From: Gracilimonas sp965227785
GTDB taxonomy: Bacteria > Bacteroidota > Rhodothermia > Balneolales > Balneolaceae
Assembly: GCF_965227785.1 (NCBI RefSeq)
Contig: NZ_OZ245785.1
Span: 558,001-622,000 of the forward strand
Direction: 5' to 3'
DNA length: 64,000 bases
The translations under genes were made by a program, and so were the position numbers. Position 1 is the first letter of the stretch, and the number at the start of each line of letters is the position of its first letter. Shown here in pieces: positions 1 to 9,014 of this stretch. The notes beneath the pieces were generated by a model. It was not told the origin of the DNA and ran no database searches. It saw only the letters and a program-made list of their open reading frames with translations.

Positions 1-2
1 AG

Positions 3-938
3 GATTATGGAATTACGGGTGTACCGTCGGGACTTGCCGTTGATGATATGACCGCCGGCTGGCAAAATGGGGACCTCGTTATCATTGCAGCCCGACCTTC
101 TATGGGTAAAACGGCTTTTGTATTAACCGCCGCGCGTAATGCAGCTATGCATCCGGATGAAAACCTGCGAACCCCGATAGCTCTATTTAGTTTAGAGATG
201 TCCAACCAGTCGTTGGTCCAGCGTTTATTAACTATGGAAGCCCGCGTTCGTGCTGATGAAGCTCGAAAAGGTACCCTCAAGGATGAAGACTTCCGCAAGC
301 TGATTGATGCAGCCAGTCGCCTTTTCAGTGCAGAAATTTATATCGACGACACACCCGGGATCAGCTTGATGGAATTGAGAACCAAATGCCGGCGTCTGAA
401 GAGTGAGAAAGGAATAGGACTCATTGTTATTGATTACCTCCAGCTGATGCAGTCGAATGCCAAAGACATTGGAAGCCGTGAGCAGGAAATTGCTTCTATT
501 TCCCGTGGACTGAAAGGACTCGCTAAAGAGCTGGATGTACCGGTAATCGCATTGTCTCAGCTCTCTCGTGCCGTTGAACAACGTGGGGGAGATAAGCGAC
601 CGCAACTTTCTGACCTTCGCGAATCAGGATCGATTGAGCAGGATGCTGATATTGTAATGTTCCTCTACCGCCCTGAATACTATGGTATTACAACTACCGC
701 CGAAGGTCAATCAACAGCGGGTATAGCTGAGGTTATTGTAGGGAAGCAGCGTAACGGTCCTGTTGGTAGTAAGATGATGTACTTTGTGAAGGATTACGCC
801 CGATTCGAGAACCTTTCCTCTGCCGAGAATAACGATCCATTTCTTGGAGATGGCGGAGGTAATAACGGTGGTGGCGGAAATGACGGTCCCCCTCCTATGC
901 CTCACAGCCCCGCACCTGATGAAGACGCTCCGTTTTAG
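3..938 (+). CDS. dnaB: Replicative DNA helicase DnaB, C-terminal part (5' end outside window)
   Basis: This is the RecA-like motor domain of the hexameric helicase that unwinds DNA ahead of the replication fork. The reading frame is open from base 3, so the N-terminal primase-binding domain lies outside the window. Visible motifs are the Walker A loop ARPSMGKT about 24 residues in, a Walker B-like IGLIVIDYLQLM, and the LSQLSRAVEQR and GSIEQDADIVMFLYRPEYY segments typical of DnaB. The protein ends in a glycine- and proline-rich acidic tail (GGGNNGGGGND), as single-stranded-DNA-associated replication proteins often do. No intein is visible in the portion present. The next gene is on the opposite strand. 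Confidence 0.97.
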   Translation, partial: DYGITGVPSGLAVDDMTAGWQNGDLVIIAARPSMGKTAFVLTAARNAAMHPDENLRTPIALFSLEMSNQSLVQRLLTMEARVRADEARKGTLKDEDFRKLIDAASRLFSAEIYIDDTPGISLMELRTKCRRLKSEKGIGLIVIDYLQLMQSNAKDIGSREQEIASISRGLKGLAKELDVPVIALSQLSRAVEQRGGDKRPQLSDLRESGSIEQDADIVMFLYRPEYYGITTTAEGQSTAGIAEVIVGKQRNGPVGSKMMYFVKDYARFENLSSAENNDPFLGDGGGNNGGGGNDGPPPMPHSPAPDEDAPF

Positions 939-987
939 TTAGAAGAGTGCCTGCCAGTCTATAACATCCAGGACTGATTATACGGTG

Positions 988-1106
988 GTCATTCAGAGCA
1001 TAGCGATGAATCTTAGCCATGGATATGCTTAACAAACTTTATCTGACTCTGATCCTTCGCGATTCACATCCTAATCCTGATTCTGATTTCTTACCCTCAG
1101 GATGAC
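988..1106. repeat. Possible MITE/REP-like intergenic remnant
   Basis: The spacer between dnaB and the convergent glycosyltransferase gene has no plausible reading frame. It is bounded by imperfect inverted ends, GTCATTC at 988-994 and GGATGAC at 1100-1106. From memory, the AGAGCATAGCGATGAATCTT and CCTCAGGATGAC segments resemble dispersed non-coding intergenic elements of Bacteroidota. Only one copy is seen in this window, so repeat status is an inference. Confidence 0.25.
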
Positions 1107-1130
1107 TACCAGTGGTAGTAAAGTATTATT

Positions 1131-2246
1131 TCACTTAGCCTCAACAACTTCATCAAAAAGCTGGTCAAAATCCTTGATCCGCTTCTTCCAATCGAGATGG
1201 CGGTTTATATTCTGAAGTGAATTCTTCGGCAATGATTTCGTTTCTCCGGTTAGTAAATCTTTCATATGATGAAAAAGATCATCTTCGGTTTCATATAAAA
1301 CCGGGGCATGTAAAAGCGGATCGTGCAGGCTTTTTGGAATCAATTCCGGATAATGAAGCGAATTGGGTACAAGCGGATGGCAACCGCAATAAATGGCTTC
1401 CATTATGGCTACACAGAAAAACTCGTAGCTGGCTGTAGAAACCACAATATCCCCGGAATGAAGCAGCTTACTATAATTTTCCTTGTCGTCCACATACCCG
1501 AAATGAGTGATCTGTTGTCCAAACCGCTGCCAGGCTTTTTCAAACTCTTCCGGCTTTTCGTGTTGGGTATCACCCGCTAAAATCAGGTCGAATTTCAGGT
1601 CGATATCATTCAGTCGGTTCAGCACTCTGAAAAACATGGCGGGATTCCGGTCAAACTGCCATCGCTGGTTCCATACAATCACCGGGTTATCGTTTTTACT
1701 GCGTGTATCCGGCTGCTTATCAAAGCTGGAAAGGTCCAAACCGGGGTGCATTACAATACTCTTTTTTGCAATCCTCTCAACGGTATTATACTGATTGGTA
1801 TCCGGAAACTTATCCAAAAACCTGGGCAGTGCTTCAAGCAAATCATTCAGGTGAAACTCTGAGGAAAATAGAAGTTTGTCAGCTACCAGCATGCTCAGGT
1901 AATTGATATAACAGTAGGTCAAATCCCGACTCTCTCCTTCCGGTATGGGGCGGGTAAACTGGTTGTCGTGCATATACATAATGACCGGTGTATGCGCAAA
2001 CCGGGGGTTCGTAAGGGCCATGAATGCCGGAAGATTGGTCATGCTGCTTGTAAGCAAAAGATCTATATCCTCGTCCACTTTCTTGGTCATCTCAGCTAGC
2101 GAAACTGAATCACCATGCATTCGCCATTTCCAGCCTTTATAATTCAGCTTGATAGGAATAATATTATGGCGGGAATGCTTTTCAAGTCCTTTCAAAAAGG
2201 CCTTATGTGAGCCGCTGTAAAATGGTTCTACCGCCAGAATATTCAT
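1131..2246 (-). CDS. Glycosyltransferase of the tRNA-queuosine alpha-mannosyltransferase (GTDC1/DUF3524) family
   Basis: The N-terminus MNILAVEPFYSGSHKAFLKGL, followed by a KWRMHGDS-type segment, matches the DUF3524 domain of vertebrate GTDC1. GTDC1 is now known as the enzyme that mannosylates queuosine in tRNA-Asp. The C-terminal half is a GT-B sugar-nucleotide domain of GT4 type, with NQRWQFDRNPAMFFRVL, ILAGDTQ, a HFGYVDD segment and the SYEFFCVAIMEAIYCGC nucleotide-binding region. At 371 residues it has normal family length. No signal peptide or membrane segment is seen, which suggests a cytosolic enzyme. Queuosine-pathway genes queD and queE are elsewhere in the window, so the precursor nucleoside is probably made. 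Whether a bacterial member acts on queuosine or another acceptor cannot be seen from the sequence. Confidence 0.75.
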   Translation of the reverse strand: MNILAVEPFYSGSHKAFLKGLEKHSRHNIIPIKLNYKGWKWRMHGDSVSLAEMTKKVDEDIDLLLTSSMTNLPAFMALTNPRFAHTPVIMYMHDNQFTRPIPEGESRDLTYCYINYLSMLVADKLLFSSEFHLNDLLEALPRFLDKFPDTNQYNTVERIAKKSIVMHPGLDLSSFDKQPDTRSKNDNPVIVWNQRWQFDRNPAMFFRVLNRLNDIDLKFDLILAGDTQHEKPEEFEKAWQRFGQQITHFGYVDDKENYSKLLHSGDIVVSTASYEFFCVAIMEAIYCGCHPLVPNSLHYPELIPKSLHDPLLHAPVLYETEDDLFHHMKDLLTGETKSLPKNSLQNINRHLDWKKRIKDFDQLFDEVVEAK

Positions 2247-2314
2247 GCATATAGTCTTAATCTTAGGAAAGCGATAAGTATAAGAAATTTATTGCTGAAC
2301 CGAATAAAGAGAGT

Positions 2315-2400
2315 ACTATGTCGGACCGTGATTGCTCAAACTGGTTCCGCCGCTCCGCTGTGGAACCTAAAATGGAGGCTCTGCCTCCAGTGACATAGGT
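2315..2400. repeat. Structured intergenic element: closing stem plus two hairpins
   Basis: An 86-base element lies between two minus-strand genes. A closing stem pairs ACTATGTC (2315-2322) with GACATAGGT (2392-2400). Inside it are two perfect hairpins: GGTTCC (2343-2348) with GGAACC (2362-2367), and TGGAGGC (2373-2379) with GCCTCCA (2383-2389) around a TCT loop. The layout is a three-way junction. It has no T-tract typical of a terminator. It could be a structured RNA, a REP-type mobile repeat or a processing site. Confidence 0.5.
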
Positions 2401-2486
2401 AACAAAAGAGTATAGATTCTACTCCACAATTCTGAGTCGAAGCCTAAGAAGAGCGTTTCGGAGCGGAGCACCGTAACGAGACAGAA

Positions 2487-4340
2487 CTATCTGAACCTTG
2501 ATTGAATCTCATCCAGAGGGATATAACTGATAGTGGGCTTTTTTAAGGGATCCAGATACGGCTGTTCACAGGCAAAGAGTTGATCCACGAGTCCTTCCAT
2601 CTCCTGTTCTGTGAGTTTTTTGCCACGAGGAATGGCAGCTTTGGCAGCAAAGGCAATGGCCAGCTTCTCCCGGGCTTCCAGCTTGACCTTTTGTCCCAAT
2701 TCCTGGTATTGATGTAGCATCGAAATAAGTACTTCTTCCTCATTCCCGATTTCAATGTCGGCAGGAACGCCATTAATCATAGCGGTATTTCCGCTGAGCA
2801 GCTGCACGGAAAAACCCATACGCTGAATGATGGAATGGAGTTCTTTTAGAAGTGTATAATCGGATGCAGAAAGCTCCAGAGTCTGGGCAAATAACAGTTG
2901 TTGTGTACTTGGAAGAGCTTCTTCAGTAGCATTAATCGCTTTTTCAAAGATGATGCGTTTATGGGCCAAATGCTGATCGATAACCGTAAGCCCTGTTCGG
3001 GTTTGAGTAAGGATATAGGTATTATGCAACTGCCAGAAGCCCTTCTCCTGTGTTACTTTCTTCTCTTCATCCTCTGGAGGTTCAAAAGAATCAGCTTTGG
3101 TATAGTCCGGCTGTTGGGTCCGTCCACCTCCGTATAATTGCTCCCCAAATTCATCTCCTCTCCCTCTGACATTGGAAGAGCGGTTATTGATTCGGGAAGG
3201 AATCTGGAAACCACTTCCACCCTCACCTGAGGAACGAGACTGAGGGTTATTAAAGCTGAATCCGGAATCAAATCCTTTAGACGGATCATCACTCAAAAAA
3301 GCATCCTGATCCTGCTGAATATTAGGTACCTGGAAATGTTTATTCAAAGCCCGGTTCACTACCGAACGCGCAAGCTGAATCACGCTGCGCTCATCTTCAA
3401 ACTTCACTTCCATTTTAGACGGATGAACGTTTACATCTACTTTGGAGGGATCGATGTCAAAAAATAGTGCATAAAACGGGTATTCATTATTACGAGTCCA
3501 GGCATCATACAAACTCAATATTACATGCGTTAGGTAGCGATGTTGAAAAGGCCGGCCGTTTACAAACAGAAATTGTTCACCCCTGCTCTTTTTGGCCAGC
3601 TTGGGATCGGATGCAAAGCCGTGAATTTTCACGTAACTGGTTTCTTCCCCGAATTCAATGAGGCTGGCTTTGTAGGAACTGCCAAAAATCTGTGTTACCC
3701 GGTCTTTGAGGTCCTGAATTGGTAAATCATAAATGATATCCCCATCAGCTTCCACGTAAAAAGCAATATCAGTATTAGCCAGAGCGGCATACTGAATAGT
3801 TCGTAGGATATGCCGTAGCTCGGTCACATCCGTTTTCAAAAACTGTCGGCGGGCGGGCATATTAAAAAAGAGATTTCGAACAGCTATTGTAGTGCCGTCA
3901 TCCACTGCCGTGGGTTTAATTTCTCTCTCTTCTCCACCCCAAACTTCAAATTCCCAGCCATTTTCATCTCCCGCACGTTTGGTCTTTACAGTTACCTGAG
4001 ATACCGATGCAATAGAAGCCATCGCTTCTCCCCGAAACCCGAGCGTACGAATTTTGAAAAGGTCATCAACCGAGTTAATCTTCGAAGTGGCATGGCGTTC
4101 AAAACAAAGAGGCAGGTCCTCTTTACTCATCCCGCACCCGTTATCGGAAACCTGAATCAAGGTTCGTCCTGCATTTTGGATAAGGATTTTGACCTGATCA
4201 CCACCGGCATCAATGGCGTTGTCGAGTAGCTCTTTAACTACCGAAGCCGGACGCTGAATCACCTCTCCGGCCGCAATTTTATTACTTATTTCTGGGGGAA
4301 GCTGGTGTATAATGGAATCGCTGATCCGGGTATCGCTCAA
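2487..4340 (-). CDS. mutL: DNA mismatch repair protein MutL
   Basis: MutL couples mismatch recognition by MutS to strand incision and excision. The N-terminal GHKL ATPase shows IAAGEVIQRPASVVKELLDNA, the DNGCGM nucleotide motif and the TLGFRGEA lid. The C-terminal third is the dimerisation domain. A low-complexity, serine- and glycine-rich linker separates them around residues 340-420. The C-terminal endonuclease signatures look degenerate: the usual DQHA-x2-E reads DQHLAHK, and the usual CPHGRP reads DPLKKP. This protein may therefore lack nicking activity, as in methyl-directed MutL. It starts 18 bases after the stop of a small membrane-protein gene and probably shares its transcript. Confidence 0.97.
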   Translation of the reverse strand: MSDTRISDSIIHQLPPEISNKIAAGEVIQRPASVVKELLDNAIDAGGDQVKILIQNAGRTLIQVSDNGCGMSKEDLPLCFERHATSKINSVDDLFKIRTLGFRGEAMASIASVSQVTVKTKRAGDENGWEFEVWGGEEREIKPTAVDDGTTIAVRNLFFNMPARRQFLKTDVTELRHILRTIQYAALANTDIAFYVEADGDIIYDLPIQDLKDRVTQIFGSSYKASLIEFGEETSYVKIHGFASDPKLAKKSRGEQFLFVNGRPFQHRYLTHVILSLYDAWTRNNEYPFYALFFDIDPSKVDVNVHPSKMEVKFEDERSVIQLARSVVNRALNKHFQVPNIQQDQDAFLSDDPSKGFDSGFSFNNPQSRSSGEGGSGFQIPSRINNRSSNVRGRGDEFGEQLYGGGRTQQPDYTKADSFEPPEDEEKKVTQEKGFWQLHNTYILTQTRTGLTVIDQHLAHKRIIFEKAINATEEALPSTQQLLFAQTLELSASDYTLLKELHSIIQRMGFSVQLLSGNTAMINGVPADIEIGNEEEVLISMLHQYQELGQKVKLEAREKLAIAFAAKAAIPRGKKLTEQEMEGLVDQLFACEQPYLDPLKKPTISYIPLDEIQSRFR

Positions 4341-4358
4341 TGGTTGTCTGTACGTCTT

Positions 4359-4565
4359 TTATAGTGAAATTAAATAAACAATAAGGGCAAGGCACGCCGC
4401 ATAAAAAACCACACGGGTAAATTGTGCCGGTCTTCTTCTTGTATGGGTCTCAAACTTGATTCGTTTTCGGCGCTTTTCTTTTTCATCCTTTTCGGGATCA
4501 TAATAACGAAACGGGTAATCAAATTTTTTGGGTTTAGGCCGGAAGCCGAACATCGGTCTGATCAT
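4359..4565 (-). CDS. Small single-span membrane protein of unknown function
   Basis: This 68-residue protein is not recognised. It has a basic, proline- and tyrosine-containing N-terminal half (RPKPKKFDYPFRYYDPEKDE, then KRRKRIKF) and one hydrophobic segment at the extreme C-terminus (residues about 50-67, VVFYAACLALIVYLISL). That arrangement suggests a tail-anchored inner-membrane protein with a positively charged cytoplasmic face. It lies immediately upstream of mutL on the same strand with an 18-base gap, which supports it being a real translated gene, but nothing links it to mismatch repair. A start at residue 5 is also possible. Confidence 0.6.
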   Translation of the reverse strand: MIRPMFGFRPKPKKFDYPFRYYDPEKDEKEKRRKRIKFETHTRRRPAQFTRVVFYAACLALIVYLISL

Positions 4566-4856
4566 AACAACACCTCAATTTTATTGGCTTTGAATGGCTA
4601 ACGCAGGTGGTTACCAAATCTTATCCAATATACAGAATTTGGCGGGTGAATATCGAACATTCCATAAGGAATATTGAATTATGCAGATCACATTTCCAGA
4701 CTCATCACTGTATGAATATTCCACATTCAATGCAGTAATTCTTTAAGATGTTCTTTTGCCTCTAAAATTTGTAAACTCCCTGCCCTTAATTTTTCTTCGG
4801 AAACCATTTTTTCGATCTTCACATTTAATTACTGAACATTAAGCATTTACTTTAAA
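4566..4856. other. Divergent promoter spacer without a gene
   Basis: This 291-base AT-rich spacer separates the divergent mutL-side unit and the isocitrate dehydrogenase gene. No plausible coding frame is seen. It contains a small palindrome (ATTCC-ATA-AGGAAT) near 4659 and a second partial copy of the AATATTCCA/ATTGAAT text near 4728. No convincing promoter hexamers could be assigned. Confidence 0.5.
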
Positions 4857-7085
4857 ATGAGCACTGATAAAGCCAAGATTTTTTATACTATAACGGATGA
4901 AGGACCTTTCTTAGCTACCCATTCTTTCCTCCCTATTATTGAATCATTTACCAAGGCAGCCGGAGTTAATGTAGAGACCAAAGACATTTCTCTTGCAGGA
5001 CGTATTCTCGCCAACTTCCCCGATTATCTAAAAGAAGATCAGCAGGTTTCTAATGCACTTAAAGAACTGGGTGAGCTGGCTAAGAAGCCGGAAGCAAATA
5101 TCATAAAACTTCCGAATATCAGTGCTTCCATCCCACAGTTGGTTGCAGCTATTAAAGAGTTGCAAGAGAAAGGATATGACCTCCCCGACTACCCGGAAGA
5201 ACCTCAAACCGAAGAAGAAAAAGAAATTCAAAAACGCTACGATGTAGTAAAAGGAAGTGCAGTTAATCCTGTTTTGCGTGAAGGTAATTCTGACCGCCGG
5301 GCTCCAAAGCCGGTTAAAGAGTATGCACGAAATAATCCTCATTCCATGGGTGAATGGAGCTCTGATTCCAAATCACACGTTGCCACTATGGAAGACAACG
5401 ATTTTGCTCATTCTGAAAAATCCATCACCGTTTCTGTTGCTGATGATGTCCGAATCGAGTTTGTGGATACCAATGGAAATGTTCAGGTATTAAAGGAAAA
5501 TACCCCACTACAACCGGGTGAAGTGATTGACGCAGCAGCTATGAGCAAAAAAGCCCTGGTTAATTTTCTCGAAAATCAGGTTAAAGATGCCAAAGAAAAA
5601 GACGTACTCTTTTCCCTGCATATGAAAGCAACCATGATGAAGGTTTCTGACCCGATAATCTTTGGTCATGCCGTAAAAGTTTATTTCAAAGAAGTATTTG
5701 ATAAACATGGAGAAACACTCCGGGAATTGGGTGTAGATCCCAACAATGGCTTTGGAGACCTGGAATCAAAAATTCAGGAATTACCGGAAGATAAACAGGC
5801 AGAGATCAAAGCAGACATCCAAAAATGCTATGAAAACGGACCTGACTTGGCTATGGTAAATTCTCACAAAGGAATTACCAACCTTCATGTCCCAAGTGAT
5901 GTGATTATTGATGCCTCCATGCCGGCTATGATTCGCACATCTGGTCAAATGTGGAATAAGAACGATGAAACTCAGGATGCCAAGGCTGTTATCCCTGAAA
6001 GTAGTTATGCCGGAATTTACCAGGAGGTAATCGATTTCTGTAAAGAGCACGGAGCTTTTGATCCAACTACGATGGGCAGTGTTCCTAATGTTGGGCTGAT
6101 GGCCAAGAAAGCTGAAGAGTACGGTTCACACGACAAGACTTTTGAGATTTCAGGAAGTGGCTCGGTGAGAGTAGTCAATAAAGCCGGAGAAACCCTTGTT
6201 GAACATCCGGTTGAAGAAGGCGATATATGGAGAATGTGCCAGACCAAAGACGCTCCTATCAAAGATTGGGTAGGGCTGGCCGTTCGCAGAGCTCGTGAAA
6301 CCGGATCTCCCGCCGTATTCTGGCTGGATGAAAACCGTGAACACGATGCGGAACTTATTAAAAAAGTGAATGCTTACCTGCCGGAATTTGATACTGAAGG
6401 ATTAGAGATTCATGTCATGTCGCCGGTTAAAGCCATGCGGTATTCTCTGGAGCGGATCAAAGATGGTAAAGACACCATCTCTGTAACAGGTAATGTGCTA
6501 CGTGATTACCTAACCGACCTCTTCCCTATTCTTGAAGTGGGAACCAGCGCCAAGATGCTTTCCATCGTACCGCTTATGAACGGCGGTGGATTATTTGAGA
6601 CCGGTGCAGGTGGTTCTGCTCCTAAACATATTCAGCAGTTTTTGGATGAAGGTCACCTTCGATGGGATTCTTTAGGTGAGTTCCTGGCATTGGCTGTTTC
6701 TCTTGAGCATCTGGGTAAAACTTTTGATAACAACAGAGCCTTAGTTCTTTCCGAAACACTGGACGAAGCCAATACTCAATATCTTCAAAATGATAAGTCT
6801 CCTTCCCGAAAGGTGAATGAGCACGATAACCGAGGCAGCCACTTTTATCTGGCTATGTACTGGGCCCGGGCTTTAGCTAACCAAAGCAAAGATACTGAGC
6901 TCGCTGAACGCTTTAAAGCTGTAGCCGACAAGCTTGAAGAGAACGAAACTAAGATCAACGACGAGTTAATCGCTTCCCAGGGAAGCTCGGAAGATATTGA
7001 AGGATATTACTGGCCAAATCGCGGGATTGTTTATGATCGAATGAGACCCAGTGAAACTTTGAATTCAATTATTGAGTCTCTTTAA
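4857..7085 (+). CDS. icd: NADP-dependent isocitrate dehydrogenase, monomeric type
   Basis: Oxidative decarboxylation of isocitrate to 2-oxoglutarate in the TCA cycle, yielding NADPH. The 742-residue length and the N-terminus AKIFYTITDEGPFLATHSFLP identify the monomeric IDH family (IDH-II), which is unrelated in length to the 420-residue dimeric enzyme. Typical family segments follow: a serine/asparagine substrate loop (REGNSDRRAP), KATMMKVSDPIIFGH, MVNSHKGITNLHVPSDVIIDASMPAMIR and MNGGGLFETGAGGSAPKH. The N-terminus is complete. A rho-independent terminator follows 25 bases after the stop, so the gene appears monocistronic. Confidence 0.98.
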   Translation: MSTDKAKIFYTITDEGPFLATHSFLPIIESFTKAAGVNVETKDISLAGRILANFPDYLKEDQQVSNALKELGELAKKPEANIIKLPNISASIPQLVAAIKELQEKGYDLPDYPEEPQTEEEKEIQKRYDVVKGSAVNPVLREGNSDRRAPKPVKEYARNNPHSMGEWSSDSKSHVATMEDNDFAHSEKSITVSVADDVRIEFVDTNGNVQVLKENTPLQPGEVIDAAAMSKKALVNFLENQVKDAKEKDVLFSLHMKATMMKVSDPIIFGHAVKVYFKEVFDKHGETLRELGVDPNNGFGDLESKIQELPEDKQAEIKADIQKCYENGPDLAMVNSHKGITNLHVPSDVIIDASMPAMIRTSGQMWNKNDETQDAKAVIPESSYAGIYQEVIDFCKEHGAFDPTTMGSVPNVGLMAKKAEEYGSHDKTFEISGSGSVRVVNKAGETLVEHPVEEGDIWRMCQTKDAPIKDWVGLAVRRARETGSPAVFWLDENREHDAELIKKVNAYLPEFDTEGLEIHVMSPVKAMRYSLERIKDGKDTISVTGNVLRDYLTDLFPILEVGTSAKMLSIVPLMNGGGLFETGAGGSAPKHIQQFLDEGHLRWDSLGEFLALAVSLEHLGKTFDNNRALVLSETLDEANTQYLQNDKSPSRKVNEHDNRGSHFYLAMYWARALANQSKDTELAERFKAVADKLEENETKINDELIASQGSSEDIEGYYWPNRGIVYDRMRPSETLNSIIESL

Positions 7086-7109
7086 TTTCACACATACTTA
7101 AGTGAAGAG

Positions 7110-7137
7110 CCCGGTTCTGTAAAGAGTCGGGTTTTTT
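7110..7137 (+). terminator. Rho-independent terminator after icd
   Basis: A stem of CCCGGTTCT paired with AGAGTCGGG (one G-T wobble pair at the centre) is followed by TTTTTT. It sits 25 bases past the icd stop codon and before the convergent DedA gene. Confidence 0.85.
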
Positions 7138-7157
7138 ATTTATGAATGAGAAACGTA

Positions 7158-7934
7158 TCAGATCTCGAATTTCTTCTTCATCACAGGTATCAAATATTTG
7201 AGTAGAACGAGAATAAAAGTAAAGACAGCCAACGCTGCCCAAACAGCATACTCTTCGTAAGCTTCATAAAAGAGCAACAACTCGTTACCGGCAAAAACGG
7301 AAAGCCACACAAAAGTGGGAGTCCAAAACAGTGCTGTTAATCCGAAATAAAGAAGGAAGGTCCAGAAGCCTGTTTTTAAAATCCCGGCACTCAGATAAAC
7401 CGGAAATCGACTTCCGGGTATGAAACGGCTAAGTACCAGAATCACAGGCCCTTTTTTCTGAAACCACGCTTCTGCACTATACACATTTTCCTTTTTTACC
7501 ATCCATTTAAACGGAGGGATATTGAAAATAGCATTTCCCATTAATCGCCCTGCAAAATACAGCGTGAAGTCACCTATATAAATTCCGGCCGTTGCAGCAA
7601 TGGCTGCCGGCCAGAAATCAATGAGTCCCTGTGCGGTCATTAATCCTGCTCCAATACAAGCAAGATCTTCACTCATGAAGGTTGCCAGTATGATCAATAA
7701 CATATATAAAACCAAGAGCTCGTTTTCCGAATCAGCCTCAACATTATCCAGGTATGGAACCAACTTCTTGAGACTGTCTTTCTTTATATTGCCAGTATCG
7801 GAAAGCTGCTCGGTTGTATCGCTTACCCCAAACTCTTGGTAAACGAAATCATCAGCATGTTTTGGTATGCCAGGGGCCGAAACCGCTGTAAAAACCCCAA
7901 AAATCAGAAATATGCAGAAATGAATAAGCTTCAC
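7158..7934 (-). CDS. DedA/VTT-domain inner membrane protein
   Basis: A multi-pass inner-membrane protein of the DedA (SNARE-associated/VTT) superfamily, whose members are linked to lipid flipping and membrane homeostasis. After a cleavable-looking hydrophobic N-terminus (MKLIHFCIFLIFGVFTAVSA) and a hydrophilic stretch of about 60 residues, the DedA core begins around residue 75. It contains a reentrant segment with SEDLACIGAGLM and the hallmark VLSRFIPGSRFPVYLSAGIL. The extended N-terminal region before the core is longer than in E. coli DedA proteins. The gene follows an acyltransferase gene by 21 bases on the same strand. A shared phospholipid-related role is plausible but inferred. Confidence 0.85.
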   Translation of the reverse strand: MKLIHFCIFLIFGVFTAVSAPGIPKHADDFVYQEFGVSDTTEQLSDTGNIKKDSLKKLVPYLDNVEADSENELLVLYMLLIILATFMSEDLACIGAGLMTAQGLIDFWPAAIAATAGIYIGDFTLYFAGRLMGNAIFNIPPFKWMVKKENVYSAEAWFQKKGPVILVLSRFIPGSRFPVYLSAGILKTGFWTFLLYFGLTALFWTPTFVWLSVFAGNELLLFYEAYEEYAVWAALAVFTFILVLLKYLIPVMKKKFEI

Positions 7935-7955
7935 GAACAGAGTTTCCTCATGGAA

Positions 7956-8765
7956 TTAAGAGAATGCAATGGGTGTGAATTCCCGGTTCTGGTCAAGAAA
8001 TTCATTTTCTGAAATAACTGGCACGAATTGTTCTTCGATATCACTTTTTAATCGTTCAGCTAATAATTTTCGATCGTTGGCCGTAATCTTATCCGGACCA
8101 AAATTAACAACGGCTGTAAAAGACTTTAGTTTCAGCAGGTTGAAGAAATGTACAAAGAACGGAGTATCATCCCACCAACAAATCGTATTGTAAGCCGGAG
8201 CTTCTTCCCGGTCAGTTCTGTATGAAACTGCAACAGTTGATACCGGGAATTCTCGGGAAGCGGGATATTTCAACAGTGAAGACCTGAACGGTAATATTTC
8301 ATATCCGGGACTGGTGGTGCCTTCCGGAAAGATGATAATACCCTGATTACTGTTTATGTTTTTAGAAATGAGTTTATTAACCCGTGTTATATCCCGTTTT
8401 CTGTGTCTATCAATAAATAAAATGCCACACGTCCGGATGATAAAACCGATCAACGGCCATGTTTTTACATCACTTTTAGCCACAAAAAGACACCTTAACT
8501 GTGAAAAAAGCACAAAAACATCAATGTAACTCAAATGGTTAGATACCAATAGAAATGGTGGTTCCGGTGCTTTGTTTTTCCCCTCAATTCTTATCCCTAT
8601 AATCCAGCAGCAAACCTTACCCCAGCTCCGAAGAAGATACCCTCTGCATTTTTCATAGTTCAGCCCAACAACTGAAGCAAATAGACACAGCATAATCAGG
8701 AAATAGAAAAACAGGGTTGAAACCAGAAAACTAAATAACTTTGTGATAGCCCGTAGAAAATTCAT
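7956..8765 (-). CDS. 1-acyl-sn-glycerol-3-phosphate acyltransferase family protein (PlsC-like)
   Basis: A membrane acyltransferase expected to transfer a fatty acyl chain to lysophosphatidic acid or a related lysolipid. Two hydrophobic N-terminal segments (residues about 8-35) anchor it. The catalytic HX4D motif is in VSNHLSYIDVF (about residue 95) and the FPEGTTSPG substrate motif is near residue 148. At 269 residues it is normal for PlsC-type enzymes. It is one of two such enzymes in the window (the other is at 44346-45074), so which one is the main lysophosphatidate acyltransferase is unclear. It is probably cotranscribed with the downstream DedA-type gene. Confidence 0.88.
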   Translation of the reverse strand: MNFLRAITKLFSFLVSTLFFYFLIMLCLFASVVGLNYEKCRGYLLRSWGKVCCWIIGIRIEGKNKAPEPPFLLVSNHLSYIDVFVLFSQLRCLFVAKSDVKTWPLIGFIIRTCGILFIDRHRKRDITRVNKLISKNINSNQGIIIFPEGTTSPGYEILPFRSSLLKYPASREFPVSTVAVSYRTDREEAPAYNTICWWDDTPFFVHFFNLLKLKSFTAVVNFGPDKITANDRKLLAERLKSDIEEQFVPVISENEFLDQNREFTPIAFS

Positions 8766-9014
8766 GAGCAGAAATTAACAATTTCTTTCAGAAAAACAGG
8801 GCTTTTTGTCGTACTGATTTTAGTGAATGAGTACAGATATCAGCTTAGTTAGATATTTAAACTCTACTCCATCTAATTTGGTTATATGAGTGAGTTGGAT
8901 CATTAAATACAACGCCCAGTGCTTGCCTTGATACTTAAAAGACTACCGACCAGAATAGTATAATTTACAATTGTATGCGAGATTGAGCAGCTAAAGATAT
9001 TTACTTAATTGATA

